Of a stretch of 64,000 nt of DNA, positions 30,235-41,685 are shown piece by piece. The position numbers and the translations under genes were made by a program. Positions within the stretch are counted from its first letter, which is position 1; each line of letters opens with the position of its first letter. Below the pieces are notes generated by a model, which was not told the origin of the DNA, did not search any database, and saw only the letters and a program-made list of their open reading frames with translations. Source of the DNA: Nocardioides panaciterrulae (lineage in GTDB: Bacteria; Actinomycetota; Actinomycetes; Propionibacteriales; Nocardioidaceae); contig NZ_JACCBG010000001.1 of the NCBI RefSeq assembly GCF_013409645.1, forward strand, positions 1,364,001-1,428,000, given 5' to 3'.

Positions 30235-31383
30235 GTGCGCGAGTACGTCCTGGTGTTCCTGGTCGCGGGGACGGTCACCTATCTGCTGACCGTGATCGCG
30301 CGGGAGATCGCGCTGCGCACGGGCGCGGTGGCCAGGGTCCGTGACCGCGACGTGCACGCCCGGCCCGTGCCGTACCTCGGCGGGCTGGCGATGCTCGGCG
30401 GCCTGGTCGCGGCGTACGTCGTCGCCCGGCAGCTGCCGTTCCTCTCGCGCAGCGGCCCGTTCGTCTTCCGCGACGCCGGGGTGGTGCTGATCGCCGGAGC
30501 GCTGATCTGCGCCGTGGGGGTCCTCGACGACCTCTTCGAGCTGGACGCGCTCACCAAGCTCGGCGGCCAGGTGCTCGCCGCCGGCTTCCTCATCGTCTTC
30601 GGGATCCAGTACGTCTTCTTCCCGACCCCGGACGGGACCCAGTTCGCCCTCGACGCCTCCCAGGGGGCGCTGCTGACCGGCTTCATCGTGGTGGCGACGG
30701 TCAACGCGGTGAACTTCGTCGACGGCCTCGACGGGCTCGCGGCGGGGGTCGTGGGCATCGGCGCGGTGGCGTTCTTCCTGTTCTGCTACCAGCTCACGCG
30801 CTTCAACGACACCTCGCGAGCGACCACCAGTGCCCTGCTGAGCGTCGCGCTGGCCGGGGCGTGCGCCGGGTTCCTGGCCCACAACTTCCATCCCGCGCGG
30901 ATCTTCATGGGCGACAGCGGCTCGATGCTGATCGGGCTGGTGCTCTCCGCCAGCGCGGTCACGCTCACCGGCCAGTTCGCCGGCAACGAGATCAGCCAGG
31001 GTGCGGCGGGCTCGCGGGCCAGCCTGGTGCCCACCCTGCTGCCGCTGGCGCTGCCGATCTCGATCATGGTGGTGCCGCTGCTCGACCTGGTCCTCGCCGT
31101 CGTACGACGGACCCGCGCCGGCCGATCACCCTTCGCCCCCGACAAGCAACACCTGCACCACCGGCTGCTGGAGATCGGGCACTCCCAGCGCCGCGCGGTC
31201 GTGATCATGTGGATGTGGGCCGGCCTGGTGGCCTTCGGCACCGTGCTGGTCAGCCTCTACACGGGCCCGTGGATGTGGGGCGGCCTCGCCGCGCTGGCGG
31301 TGCTCACGATCACCGTGACGTTCCTCCTGCCGCGCGTCCACCGGCTCCCCGACCCCGCCGGCGGGAGCGCGGCGCGGCCCTGA
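30235..31383 (+). CDS. WecA/TagO-type undecaprenyl-phosphate sugar-1-phosphate transferase
   Basis: A 382-residue polytopic membrane enzyme (about 10-11 helices) of the MraY/WecA family, transferring GlcNAc-1-phosphate to the lipid carrier to start arabinogalactan linker or teichoic-acid-type polymers. Signature cytoplasmic motifs are GVLDDLFEL (about 97), NFVDGLDGLA (about 160), HNFHPARIFMGDSGS (about 217) and the His-rich KQHLHHRLLEIGHSQ loop. It precedes the atp operon, as Rv1302 does in M. tuberculosis. A hairpin cluster separates it from atp. Confidence 0.92.
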   Translation: MREYVLVFLVAGTVTYLLTVIAREIALRTGAVARVRDRDVHARPVPYLGGLAMLGGLVAAYVVARQLPFLSRSGPFVFRDAGVVLIAGALICAVGVLDDLFELDALTKLGGQVLAAGFLIVFGIQYVFFPTPDGTQFALDASQGALLTGFIVVATVNAVNFVDGLDGLAAGVVGIGAVAFFLFCYQLTRFNDTSRATTSALLSVALAGACAGFLAHNFHPARIFMGDSGSMLIGLVLSASAVTLTGQFAGNEISQGAAGSRASLVPTLLPLALPISIMVVPLLDLVLAVVRRTRAGRSPFAPDKQHLHHRLLEIGHSQRRAVVIMWMWAGLVAFGTVLVSLYTGPWMWGGLAALAVLTITVTFLLPRVHRLPDPAGGSAARP

Positions 31384-31402
31384 CCCGCCGACGGCGGCCG
31401 GG

Positions 31403-31458
31403 GTTGTCAGCCCCTTCCCTCGCTGGATGGGCGTTGCAACGGCTGACAACCGAGGGAA
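31403..31458 (+). ncRNA. Candidate pseudoknot RNA in the wecA-atp interval
   Basis: Four perfectly complementary segments in the order a-b-a'-b': GTTGTCAGCC (31403-31412), TTCCCTCG (31415-31422), GGCTGACAAC (31441-31450), CGAGGGAA (31451-31458). This is an H-type pseudoknot topology. The last segment overlaps the 5' arm of the adjacent terminator hairpin, so the two folds would compete. No known family is recognised. Confidence 0.4.
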
Positions 31459-31480
31459 TCCCCGGCTGGCCGGGGATTCC
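31455..31480 (+). terminator. Terminator hairpin after the WecA-like gene
   Basis: Perfect arms GGAATCCCCGG and CCGGGGATTCC with loop CTGG. There is no T run after it. It shares four bases with the pseudoknot segment b'. Confidence 0.65.
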
Positions 31481-31786
31481 TGCACCGACCGCGCCCCCGG
31501 AGGCCCCACCCCCGAGGCCGCCGGTTACTGCCCGGTGGGGACTTTGTGCTAGTTTTCACAAGCACCGACCACCCCTGACAGATCGGCCGCCGAACATGAC
31601 GACCGCGCCTCGCACCAACATCCTCCGGATCCCCGGTGGAGACGCCCGGACCGCCTCGGTCCCCGGGTTCGTGAGGCGGGCCCGCTGTGGTAGTTTCACG
31701 CCGTCGTCGGACGTCCCGGATCGGGTCCTGCAGGGTGCCCCCCGCGCTGGCGTCATCAAGCCTGCCGATGAAAGCGACTTGGGTGG
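31481..31786 (+). promoter_or_regulatory. Upstream region of the ATP synthase operon with two similar promoters
   Basis: No gene is visible here. Two -10 like elements share the sequence TGTG-C/G-TAGTTT: P1 at 31550-31555 (with TTACTG 19 bases upstream, followed by TCACAAG) and P2 at 31691-31696 (with TTCGTG 17 bases upstream). P2 would give a leader of about 90 bases before the first operon gene, P1 about 230. Confidence 0.5.
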
Positions 31787-32005
31787 ATGGTCGATGAGCA
31801 CTCCGACAACACGCTGCGTGGTCGCGACCTCGCAGGGCTCGGGGGTCTGCTCGCGGGCGCAGTCGTGGCGGGCACGGTCCTCGGCCTGCTCGTGGACCAC
31901 GCGGCCGGCACCTCGCCGGTCTTCACCCTCGTGGGCATCGCGCTCGGCATCGTCGCCGGTGCGGTCGGCTTCTGGCTGCGCGTCAGGTCGGCACTTCGGG
32001 GCTGA
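31787..32005 (+). CDS. AtpZ/AtpI-like small membrane protein
   Basis: A 72-residue protein with two membrane helices (about 16-36 and 43-63) and the G-x-x-x-G-rich pattern of the AtpZ (F0F1-ATPase-associated) family, known for Mg/Ca handling or assembly help in other bacteria. It is the first gene of the ATP synthase operon. Two ATGs (31787, 31793) are possible; no strong ribosome site is visible. Confidence 0.75.
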   Translation: MVDEHSDNTLRGRDLAGLGGLLAGAVVAGTVLGLLVDHAAGTSPVFTLVGIALGIVAGAVGFWLRVRSALRG

Positions 32006-32011
32006 GCCCCG

Positions 32012-32520
32012 ATGACCCGCCCCCTCGACACCACCGGAACCCCCATGGACACGAGCACCACGATGACCACCCCAGACACCACCCCCGACACCACGTCAGG
32101 TACGACGGCCGCCACGAGCGGCTCCGCCGGCCGCGGCTCGCTGCTCGGGACCGTCCTGCGCGACCAGCGCAAGACCATCGGTGTGGCCCTGGTCCTGGTC
32201 GTCGCGAGCTACTGGATCCTCGGGCAGCTCGACCGTTGGACGCTGGCCGGCTGCATCACCGCCGGCATCGTGCTCGGCCTGCTCAACCACCTGGCCACCG
32301 AGCGGTGGCTGCTGAAGATCATCCGGTCGGGGGAGGAGATGACGCGTGGCAAGCTCGCGTCGGCCACCTTCGTCCGCCTCCTGGTCCTGACCGTGATCGC
32401 GGTCGGGATCGCCGTGGCCTTCTGGCCGGACGGCATCGGGCTGTTGCTCGGCCTGGCCCTGTTCCGCCTCATCGCCCTGGTGATGACGGCGCTCCCGCTG
32501 CTGAAGGAGTTGAAGAAGCC

Positions 32521-32524
<4 letters not shown>
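32012..32524 (+). CDS. atpI: ATP synthase protein I
   Basis: A 170-residue membrane protein with four helices (about 58-73, 78-95, 115-135, 140-160), at the place of atpI before atpB. AtpI assists c-ring assembly and cation supply in other bacteria. The first 45 residues are Thr/Asp-rich and poorly conserved, so the true start may be one of the internal ATGs at 32045 or 32063. The stop overlaps the GTG of atpB. Confidence 0.75.
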
Positions 32525-33676
<1,152 letters not shown>

Positions 33677-33733
33677 TCCGCCGAGTCACCGGGCACCCCT
33701 CGTAGCGCCGCCCCAGAGCAAAGGAACCAACCG

Positions 33734-34270
33734 ATGGCAACCCAAGCGATCGTCGCTATGGAGCAGCAGAACTTCCTCGTTCCCAACGGGACGTTCTTCG
33801 TCGAGCTGTTCGCGTTCGCGATCATGGTCTGGATCCTGGCCAAGTTCGTCATCCCGCCGATCAACAAGGCGATGACGGCTCGTCAGGAGGCGATCCGCCA
33901 GCAGTTCGCGGATCTCGACCAGGCCAAGTCCGAGGCCCACGAGGCCGAGGAGGAGTTCCGGGCGCAGATCGCCGACGCCCGCCACGAGGCGGCGCGCATC
34001 CGCGAGGAGGCGCGTGAGCAGGGTGCGGGGATCATCGCCGAGCTGCGCGAGCAGGCCCAGGCCGAGGCCCAGCGGATCGTCGAGCACGCCCACGCCCAGA
34101 TCGAGGCCGACCGCAAGGCCGCGGTCGTGTCCCTGCGCAACGAGGTCGGCTCGCTGGCCACCTCGCTGGCCGGGCGCATCGTGGGGGAGGCGCTGGAGGA
34201 CGAGGCCCGCCAGGGTCGCGTCGTCGACCGGTTCCTCGAGGAGCTCGACCAGACGGCCGGGGCCAGCTGA
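33734..34270 (+). CDS. atpF: F0F1 ATP synthase subunit b
   Basis: Stator subunit b, 178 residues: one membrane helix (about 20-42) then a long coiled coil rich in Glu, Ala and Arg (about 48-160) that contacts delta and F1. Two ATGs near the start (33734 and 33758) are possible; the first has AAAGGAAC upstream. The stop TGA shares its last base with the atpH ATG. Confidence 0.95.
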   Translation: MATQAIVAMEQQNFLVPNGTFFVELFAFAIMVWILAKFVIPPINKAMTARQEAIRQQFADLDQAKSEAHEAEEEFRAQIADARHEAARIREEAREQGAGIIAELREQAQAEAQRIVEHAHAQIEADRKAAVVSLRNEVGSLATSLAGRIVGEALEDEARQGRVVDRFLEELDQTAGAS

Positions 34271-35079
34271 TGCGTGGCTCCTCCGCCGAGTCCTACCAGC
34301 GGCTGGGTGCGCAGCTCGCGGCCGCCGTCGAGGAGGGCGCGGACGCCGACAGGCTCGCCGACGACCTGTTCGCGACGGTCTCGGTCCTGCGCGTCCGGCC
34401 GACGCTGCGCCGGGCCGCCACCGACCCGACCACCCCGTTGCAGGCGCGCTCGGACCTGATGCGGGGCCTGTTCGAGAAGCACCTGGACAAGGCGGCCACG
34501 GACCTGGTGGCCGCCGGGGGTGCGATGCGGTGGGCAGCGAGCACCGACCTCGTCGTCGCCCTGGAGCGGCTCGGCGTCGTCGCGGTGGCCCGCGCGGCCG
34601 ACCGCAACGGCGAGGCCGACCGGCTCGAGGGGGAGCTGTTCTCGTTCGGCCAGGTCATCGCCGAGCACCCGGAGCTGCGGGAGGCGCTGACCGACCGTGC
34701 CCGGTCGGCCGCCGACAAGCAGGCGCTGCTGCGTGGGCTGCTCGACGGCAAGGCCTGCGCCGGCACCGTCAAGCTGGCCGAGCAGGCGGTCCTCGGAGAG
34801 CACGGCACGGTCCGCCAGGCGTTCGACGAGTTCGCCCGGATCGCGACCGAGTCGCGCGGTCGCACGGTGGCCGTGGTCAGGGTGGCCCGCCCCCTGGACG
34901 AGCAGGCCCAGTCCCGGCTGCGTGACGTGCTCGCCCGGCAGTACGGCAAGCCGGTCCACCTCGACATCGTCCTGGCCCCCTCCACCCTCGGTGGTCTGCA
35001 GGTCGAGGTCGGCGACGACCTCATCGACGGCACGATCGCCAGCCGCCTCCACGAAGCGCGCCGCCGCCTCGCCGGCTGA
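34270..35079 (+). CDS. atpH: F0F1 ATP synthase subunit delta
   Basis: Stator subunit delta (OSCP), 269 residues, roughly 90 longer than the E. coli protein as is usual in actinobacteria. The extra length lies in the N-terminal helical part; the C-terminal OSCP signature (APSTLGGLQVEVGDDLIDGTI) is intact. It overlaps atpF by one base. Confidence 0.94.
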   Translation: MRGSSAESYQRLGAQLAAAVEEGADADRLADDLFATVSVLRVRPTLRRAATDPTTPLQARSDLMRGLFEKHLDKAATDLVAAGGAMRWAASTDLVVALERLGVVAVARAADRNGEADRLEGELFSFGQVIAEHPELREALTDRARSAADKQALLRGLLDGKACAGTVKLAEQAVLGEHGTVRQAFDEFARIATESRGRTVAVVRVARPLDEQAQSRLRDVLARQYGKPVHLDIVLAPSTLGGLQVEVGDDLIDGTIASRLHEARRRLAG

Positions 35080-35124
35080 GGCCGCACCCACCACCACAGA
35101 CCCATCGAGAGAAGGCACAAGAAG

Positions 35125-36762
35125 ATGACGGAGCTTTCGATTCGTCCGGAGGAGATCCGCGACGCGTTGGCCAAGTACGTCGAGGACTACCGGCCCGACG
35201 TGGCCAAGAAGGAAGAGGTCGGCACGGTCGCCGAGGCCGGCGACGGCATCGCCCGCGTGGCCGGCCTGCCCTCGGCGATGGCCAACGAGCTGCTCGAGTT
35301 CGAGGACGGCACCCTGGGCATCGCGCTGAACCTGGACACCCGCGAGATCGGTGTCGTCGTCCTCGGTGACTTCGACAAGATCGAGGAGGGCCAGACGGTC
35401 CGCCGCACCGGTGAGATCCTCTCGGTCCCGGTCGGTGACGGCTTCATGGGCCGCGTGGTCGACCCGCTCGGCACCCCGATCGACGGCCTCGGCAGCATCG
35501 AGTCCACCGAGCGGCGCGCGCTGGAGCTGCAGGCTCCCTCCGTGGTGCAGCGCAAGTCGGTGCACGAGCCGCTGGCCACCGGCATCAAGGCGATCGACTC
35601 CATGACCCCCATCGGTCGCGGCCAGCGCCAGCTGATCATCGGTGACCGGGCGACCGGCAAGACGACGATCGCCATCGACACCATCATCAACCAGAAGCAG
35701 AACTGGGACTCCGGGGACCCGACCAAGCAGGTCCGCTGCATCTACGTCGCGATCGGCCAGAAGGGCTCGACCATCGCCTCGGTGCGCGGCGCCCTCGAGG
35801 AGGCCGGCGCGCTGGAGTACACCACGATCGTGGCGTCTCCCGCCTCCGACAGCGCGGGCTTCAAGTACCTCGCGCCGTACACCGGCTCGGCCATCGGCCA
35901 GCACTGGATGTACGACGGCAAGCACGTCCTGATCGTCTTCGACGACCTGTCCAAGCAGGCCGACGCCTACCGCGCGGTGTCGCTGCTGCTGCGCCGCCCG
36001 CCGGGCCGCGAGGCGTTCCCCGGCGACGTGTTCTACCTGCACAGCCGCCTGCTCGAGCGTTGCGCGAAGCTGAACGACGAGCTGGGAGCGGGCTCGATGA
36101 CCGGCCTGCCGATCATCGAGACCAAGGCCAACGACGTCTCGGCGTTCATCCCGACCAACGTCATCTCGATCACCGACGGCCAGATCTTCCTGCAGTCCGA
36201 CCTGTTCGCGGCCAACCAGCGCCCGGCGATCGACGTCGGTGTGTCGGTCTCGCGCGTGGGTGGCTCGGCGATGACCAAGGCGATGAAGGCCGTCACCGGC
36301 TCGCTCAAGGTCGACCTGGCGCAGTTCCGCGCGATGGAGGCGTTCGCGATGTTCGCCTCCGACCTCGACGCGGCCTCCCGCCAGCAGCTCGACCGCGGTC
36401 AGCGGCTGATGGCGCTGCTCAAGCAGCCGGCCTACTCGCCGTACCCGCTGGAGGACATGACCGTCTCCCTGTGGACCGGCACCACCGGCCGCCTCGACCG
36501 GGTCCCGACCCAGGACGTGCTCCGCTTCGAGCAGGAGTTCCTCGACTACCTGCGCCGCTCGCACGAGGGCATCCTCGCCGCGATCCGCGAGACGCAGAAG
36601 TTCGAGGACGACACCGCGTCGTCGCTCGAGGCCGCCTACGACTCCTTCCTCGACCAGTTCGAGACCTCGGAGGGTGGCTCGATCAAGGTCGGCCACGAGC
36701 CCGAGGCCGCGGCGCTGGAGGACGAGGACCAGGAGCAGATCGTCAAGCAGAAGCGGGGCTGA
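35125..36762 (+). CDS. atpA: F0F1 ATP synthase subunit alpha
   Basis: Non-catalytic nucleotide-binding subunit of F1, 545 residues. Walker A is GDRATGKT (about 173-180), DELSEED-type catalytic residues are absent as expected, and the conserved Arg finger region lies in the [10 protein letters not shown] run (about 373). An acidic tail of about 30 residues (from [20 protein letters not shown]) extends past the E. coli end; in mycobacteria a related tail suppresses ATP hydrolysis. AGAGAAGG precedes the ATG. Confidence 0.97.
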   Translation: MTELSIRPEEIRDALAKYVEDYRPDVAKKEEVGTVAEAGDGIARVAGLPSAMANELLEFEDGTLGIALNLDTREIGVVVLGDFDKIEEGQTVRRTGEILSVPVGDGFMGRVVDPLGTPIDGLGSIESTERRALELQAPSVVQRKSVHEPLATGIKAIDSMTPIGRGQRQLIIGDRATGKTTIAIDTIINQKQNWDSGDPTKQVRCIYVAIGQKGSTIASVRGALEEAGALEYTTIVASPASDSAGFKYLAPYTGSAIGQHWMYDGKHVLIVFDDLSKQADAYRAVSLLLRRPPGREAFPGDVFYLHSRLLERCAKLNDELGAGSMTGLPIIETKANDVSAFIPTNVISITDGQIFLQSDLFAANQRPAIDVGVSVSRVGGSAMTKAMKAVTGSLKVDLAQFRAMEAFAMFASDLDAASRQQLDRGQRLMALLKQPAYSPYPLEDMTVSLWTGTTGRLDRVPTQDVLRFEQEFLDYLRRSHEGILAAIRETQKFEDDTASSLEAAYDSFLDQFETSEGGSIKVGHEPEAAALEDEDQEQIVKQKRG

Positions 36763-36765
36763 CGC

Positions 36766-37677
36766 ATGGCCGTTTCGCTGCGTGAGTACCGAGCGCGGAT
36801 CAAGTCGACGGAGTCGATGAAGAAGATCACGCGCGCCATGGAGCTCATTGCTGCGTCCCGCATCATCAAGGCGCAGCAGCGGGCGCAGTCGGCCGCGCCG
36901 TACGCCCGCGAGCTGACCCGAGCCGTCTCCGCGGTGGCGACGTACTCCAACGTCGACCACCCGCTGACGCGGGAGCCGGAGGAGCCCAAGCGCGCCGCCG
37001 TGCTCATCGTGACCAGCGACCGCGGGCTGGCGGGTGCCTACTCCTCCAGCGTGCTCAAGGAGGGTGAGCGCCTCGCGGAGAAGCTCCGCGAGGAGGGCAA
37101 GGAGATCCAGACCTACCTCTGCGGCCGCAAGGGCCAGGCGTACTACCGGTTCCGTCAGCGCCCCGTGGTGAAGTCGTGGACCGGGTTCTCCGACCAGCCG
37201 TCGTACGACGTCGCCCACGACATCGGCAAGTCCCTGATCGAGGCGTTCCTCGACGAGGAGGGCGAGCTGGCCGTCGACGAGGTGCACCTGGTCTACACGC
37301 GGTTCCGCTCGATGCTCGTCCAGGAGCCGACCGCCGTGCGGCTGCTGCCGCTGGAGGTCGTCGAGGGCGAGCAGAAGCCCGCGTCGGACGAGGTGTTGCC
37401 GCTCTACGAGTTCGAGCCGTCGCCCGAGCACGTGCTCGACGGACTGCTGCCGCAGTACGTCCAGAGCCGGATCTTCTTCGCCCTGCTGCAGGCGGCCGCC
37501 TCCGAGCTCGCCGCGCGCCAGAAGGCGATGAAGTCCGCGACGGACAACGCCGACGAGCTGATCAAGAAGTACAGGCGAATCGCCAACCAGGCCCGTCAGG
37601 CCGGCATTACCCAGGAAATCAGCGAGATCGTCGGTGGCGTCAACGCGCTGGCCGACGCCCAAGCCGGGAGTGAGTGA
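36766..37677 (+). CDS. atpG: F0F1 ATP synthase subunit gamma
   Basis: Rotor shaft subunit, 303 residues. The N-terminal helix ([25 protein letters not shown] is the family start; signature part [12 protein letters not shown]) and C-terminal helix ([19 protein letters not shown]) form the coiled coil inside the hexamer, and a Rossmann-like middle domain includes [12 protein letters not shown]. It starts three bases after atpA. Confidence 0.96.
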   Translation: MAVSLREYRARIKSTESMKKITRAMELIAASRIIKAQQRAQSAAPYARELTRAVSAVATYSNVDHPLTREPEEPKRAAVLIVTSDRGLAGAYSSSVLKEGERLAEKLREEGKEIQTYLCGRKGQAYYRFRQRPVVKSWTGFSDQPSYDVAHDIGKSLIEAFLDEEGELAVDEVHLVYTRFRSMLVQEPTAVRLLPLEVVEGEQKPASDEVLPLYEFEPSPEHVLDGLLPQYVQSRIFFALLQAAASELAARQKAMKSATDNADELIKKYRRIANQARQAGITQEISEIVGGVNALADAQAGSE

Positions 37678-39135
<1,458 letters not shown>

Positions 39136-39145
39136 GGTCCCTGAG

Positions 39146-39541
39146 ATGGCAGAGAACGATCAGCTCCAGGTGGAGCTCGTCGCCGCCGACCGCACCGTGT
39201 GGTCGGGCCAGGCGACGATGGTGATCGCACGGACCACGGAGGGGGACGTCGGCGTGCTGCGCAACCACGCGCCGGTGCTGTCCCTCCTGGTGCCCGGCGT
39301 CGTGGAGATCTCCCCGGTGGACGGTGACCGGTTGGTCGCCGCCGTCGACGGGGGCTTCATCTCGGTCGCGGCGAACCGGGTGTCGGTGCTCTCCGAGCAC
39401 GCGGTCCTCTCCCACGAGATCGACGTCGAGAAGGCGAGGGTCGAGCTGGAGTCCGCCCAGGCCGACGGCGACGACGACGAGGCCGCGACGCGCGCGAAAC
39501 GTGCCGAGGCGAGGATCCGGGCGGCCGAGAAGGCCTCCTGA
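39146..39541 (+). CDS. atpC: F0F1 ATP synthase subunit epsilon
   Basis: A 131-residue central-stalk subunit: N-terminal beta-sandwich (LVAADRTVWSGQA, GDVGVLRNHAPVLSLL) and a C-terminal pair of helices (about 90-130), the latter acidic-basic and of near full length. It closes the operon and is followed by a strong terminator. Confidence 0.95.
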   Translation: MAENDQLQVELVAADRTVWSGQATMVIARTTEGDVGVLRNHAPVLSLLVPGVVEISPVDGDRLVAAVDGGFISVAANRVSVLSEHAVLSHEIDVEKARVELESAQADGDDDEAATRAKRAEARIRAAEKAS

Positions 39542-39570
39542 ACGACCCGTCCCCAGCACTGCGGACAGGT

Positions 39571-39600
39571 GGAAGGCCCCGGGGCGACCCGGGGCCTTCC
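39571..39600 (+). terminator. Terminator of the ATP synthase operon
   Basis: Perfect 13-bp stem GGAAGGCCCCGGG / CCCGGGGCCTTCC with the stable tetraloop GCGA, 29 bases after the atpC stop. No T run. Confidence 0.8.
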
Positions 39601-39648
39601 GCGCGTCCGGCGCCCGATAGGGTGTGCTCCTTCGAGGAGGGAGCACGG

Positions 39649-40083
39649 ATGGCGGTCTGGCAGTGGTTGCTCGACTCTGCCGGTGCCCTGCTCGTGCTCG
39701 TCCTGCTCTACGGGGTCGCGCTCATCACGCGACGGCGCGTGCTGTCGCGCAACGGCGGCACCTTCGAGGTCAGCTACCGCGTCCGTCCCGAGAGGGCCGG
39801 GCGCGGTTGGCTTCTCGGGCTCGGTCGCTACTCCGGGGAGAGCCTGGAGTGGTTCCGCATCTTCTCGCTGTCGCCGCGGCCCAAACGGGTCTGGGAGCGC
39901 TCCACGCTGAGCTACACCGGGCGCCGGGACCCCGAGGGGGTCGAGCAGATGTCGCTCTACCCCGACCACGTCGTCATCCGTTGCGCGACGCCCACCGGCG
40001 AGGTGGAGCTCGCGATGAACCCCTCGTCGCTGATGGGCTTCCAGTCCTGGCTGGAGGCGGGCCCGCCCGGCGCGTCGTACTGA
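39649..40083 (+). CDS. DUF2550 family membrane-anchored protein
   Basis: A 144-residue protein with one N-terminal membrane helix (about 8-27) and a basic, beta-rich extracytoplasmic or cytoplasmic domain. It belongs to DUF2550, found directly after atpC in many actinobacteria (Rv1312 position in M. tuberculosis). Start ATG 39649 is chosen for the strong site GAGGAGGGAG; TAGGGT at 39618 may be its own -10. Function unknown. Confidence 0.78.
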   Translation: MAVWQWLLDSAGALLVLVLLYGVALITRRRVLSRNGGTFEVSYRVRPERAGRGWLLGLGRYSGESLEWFRIFSLSPRPKRVWERSTLSYTGRRDPEGVEQMSLYPDHVVIRCATPTGEVELAMNPSSLMGFQSWLEAGPPGASY

Positions 40084-40106
40084 CGCGGGGGCGCAGGCCG
40101 AGCGGG

Positions 40107-41528
40107 TCACGCGGTCGGGCGGCCGTCCTCGAACAGCCGCGGCACCGGGTGGTTGGCGGCGAAGACACCGTGCGGGTCGACCGCGCTGCGGATGCCGGCG
40201 AGCTGGGTCCAGGCCTCGGGACGGTACGCCGACCGCGGGTCGACCGGGTTCTCGGCGAAGTTGAGGTACTGCCGGCCGTTCGCGAACGGCGCGAGCGCCC
40301 CGACCAGCCGCACCGCGTCGGCATGGGCCTGCGCACCCATCTCGGGTGTGGCGGCGATGCCACCGGCGAAGGCGAGGAAGTCCGCCTCGAGGTGCGAGAG
40401 CACCCCGCTGCCCGGGTGCGGGCGTCCCAGCGCGCCGCCGAGCTGGCGCAGCTCGGCCAGCAGCAGCGTGGTCTGCGCGTCCGGACCCGCCTCCGCGACG
40501 AACGCGTCGACCGCGGCGTCCGGGAACGAGCCGAGCATCGCGGAGTCCGACGCGAACGGGGCGCCGCCCTCGGGGTCCATGTGCAGGCGGACCAGTGACT
40601 TGGCCGGCACCCGGGCGAAGGTGTCGATCTCCGGCCGCAGCGCCCGGAGGCCGGCGAGCAGCTCCTCACCGCGCTCGTCGGAGCCGAGCACCGCGCCGTC
40701 GACGATGACCAGCCGGCGCCCGCGCAGGGGTTCGGGGACGTCCGGCATCGGCGGGATGCGCATCGCCCGGAACGAGGTCGTGACCTCGTCCGGCGCCCCC
40801 GGACCCCAGGCCGCCCACTCCCGCAGCACCGGCTCGATCCGGGTCAGGTCCCAGACCAGCATGCCGGCGTAGGCGGTGGGCACGTCGTACATGCGGAACT
40901 CCAGCGCGGTGACCACGCCGAAGCTCCCGCCGCCGCCGCGCACCGCCCAGAACAGCTCGCGGTCGGTGGTCTCGTCGGCTCGGACCGAGGTGCCGTCGGC
41001 CAGCACCAGCTCCACCGCGGTCAGGCTGTTCGTGGCCAGGCCCAGCTTGCGGGCGTACCAGCCGATGCCGCCTCCGAGGGAGTAGCCGGCGATGCCGACG
41101 TCAGGGGAGGAGCCGTGCAGGACGGCCTTGCCGTGCGCGGCGGCCGCCTCCACGGCCGGCTCCCAGATCGCGCCGCCCTCTACGCGGACGATGCCGCGGG
41201 CGGGGTCGGCGACCGCGGTGGCCATCTCGGAGGTGCGGAGGACGACGACGTCGTCGAGTCCGCGCGCCGCGAGCGGGCCGGCGTTGTGGCCGGTGCTCTG
41301 GGGCGCGACGCGCAGGCCGCTCTCGGCGGCGGCGCGGACGACGGTGGCGACCTCGTCGGCGGTGCGCGGGAACGCGACCGCCGCGGGCCGCTGGTCGACG
41401 GCGACGTTCCACGGCACCCGGGCGGCATCGTAGCCGGGGTCGCCGGGCAGGTGGACGCGCCCGTCCAGCAGCCCGCGCAGGGCGGCGGCGGCGGTGCGGT
41501 CGGTGTCGTGGTCGATGCTGAGGCTCAT
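40107..41528 (-). CDS. FAD-binding oxidoreductase of the berberine-bridge/PCMH type
   Basis: A 473-residue flavoprotein of the vanillyl-alcohol-oxidase superfamily. The PCMH FAD domain (about 40-215) includes the STGHNAGP segment, whose His is the usual 8-alpha FAD attachment site, and LGGGIGWYARKLGL; the second covalent site Cys of berberine-bridge enzymes is not seen. The C-terminal BBE segment YLNFAEN is present. No signal peptide. Start ATG 41528 has AGGAG upstream. It is divergent from the SARP gene, and three 11-bp direct repeats lie 54 bases upstream of its start. Substrate unknown; many relatives act on sugars, alkaloids or polyketides. Confidence 0.85.
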   Translation of the reverse strand: MSLSIDHDTDRTAAAALRGLLDGRVHLPGDPGYDAARVPWNVAVDQRPAAVAFPRTADEVATVVRAAAESGLRVAPQSTGHNAGPLAARGLDDVVVLRTSEMATAVADPARGIVRVEGGAIWEPAVEAAAAHGKAVLHGSSPDVGIAGYSLGGGIGWYARKLGLATNSLTAVELVLADGTSVRADETTDRELFWAVRGGGGSFGVVTALEFRMYDVPTAYAGMLVWDLTRIEPVLREWAAWGPGAPDEVTTSFRAMRIPPMPDVPEPLRGRRLVIVDGAVLGSDERGEELLAGLRALRPEIDTFARVPAKSLVRLHMDPEGGAPFASDSAMLGSFPDAAVDAFVAEAGPDAQTTLLLAELRQLGGALGRPHPGSGVLSHLEADFLAFAGGIAATPEMGAQAHADAVRLVGALAPFANGRQYLNFAENPVDPRSAYRPEAWTQLAGIRSAVDPHGVFAANHPVPRLFEDGRPTA

Positions 41529-41582
41529 GGTGGCTCCTGGTTCGGGGTGGTCCTTCTCGGTGACCACACCGTGCCGCGCGGC

Positions 41583-41615
41583 ACTTGGAGCCGACTTCGG
41601 GCCGACTTGGAGCGC
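41583..41615 (-). promoter_or_regulatory. SARP-type operator: three 11-bp direct repeats before the FAD oxidase
   Basis: Plus-strand units ACTTGGAGCCG, ACTTCGGGCCG and ACTTGGAGCGC follow each other with no gap. On the minus strand, nine bases after the array, comes CACGGT (41573-41568), the likely -10. SARP proteins are known to bind direct repeats of 11-bp period next to the -10. The same layout recurs at 45922. Confidence 0.6.
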
Positions 41616-41685
41616 CGGCCACGCCTCGCCCGCGTGCCCCGGAAAGGGGACGCGAGCCCCGGCCCGGCGTCCCTATGCTGCGGCC

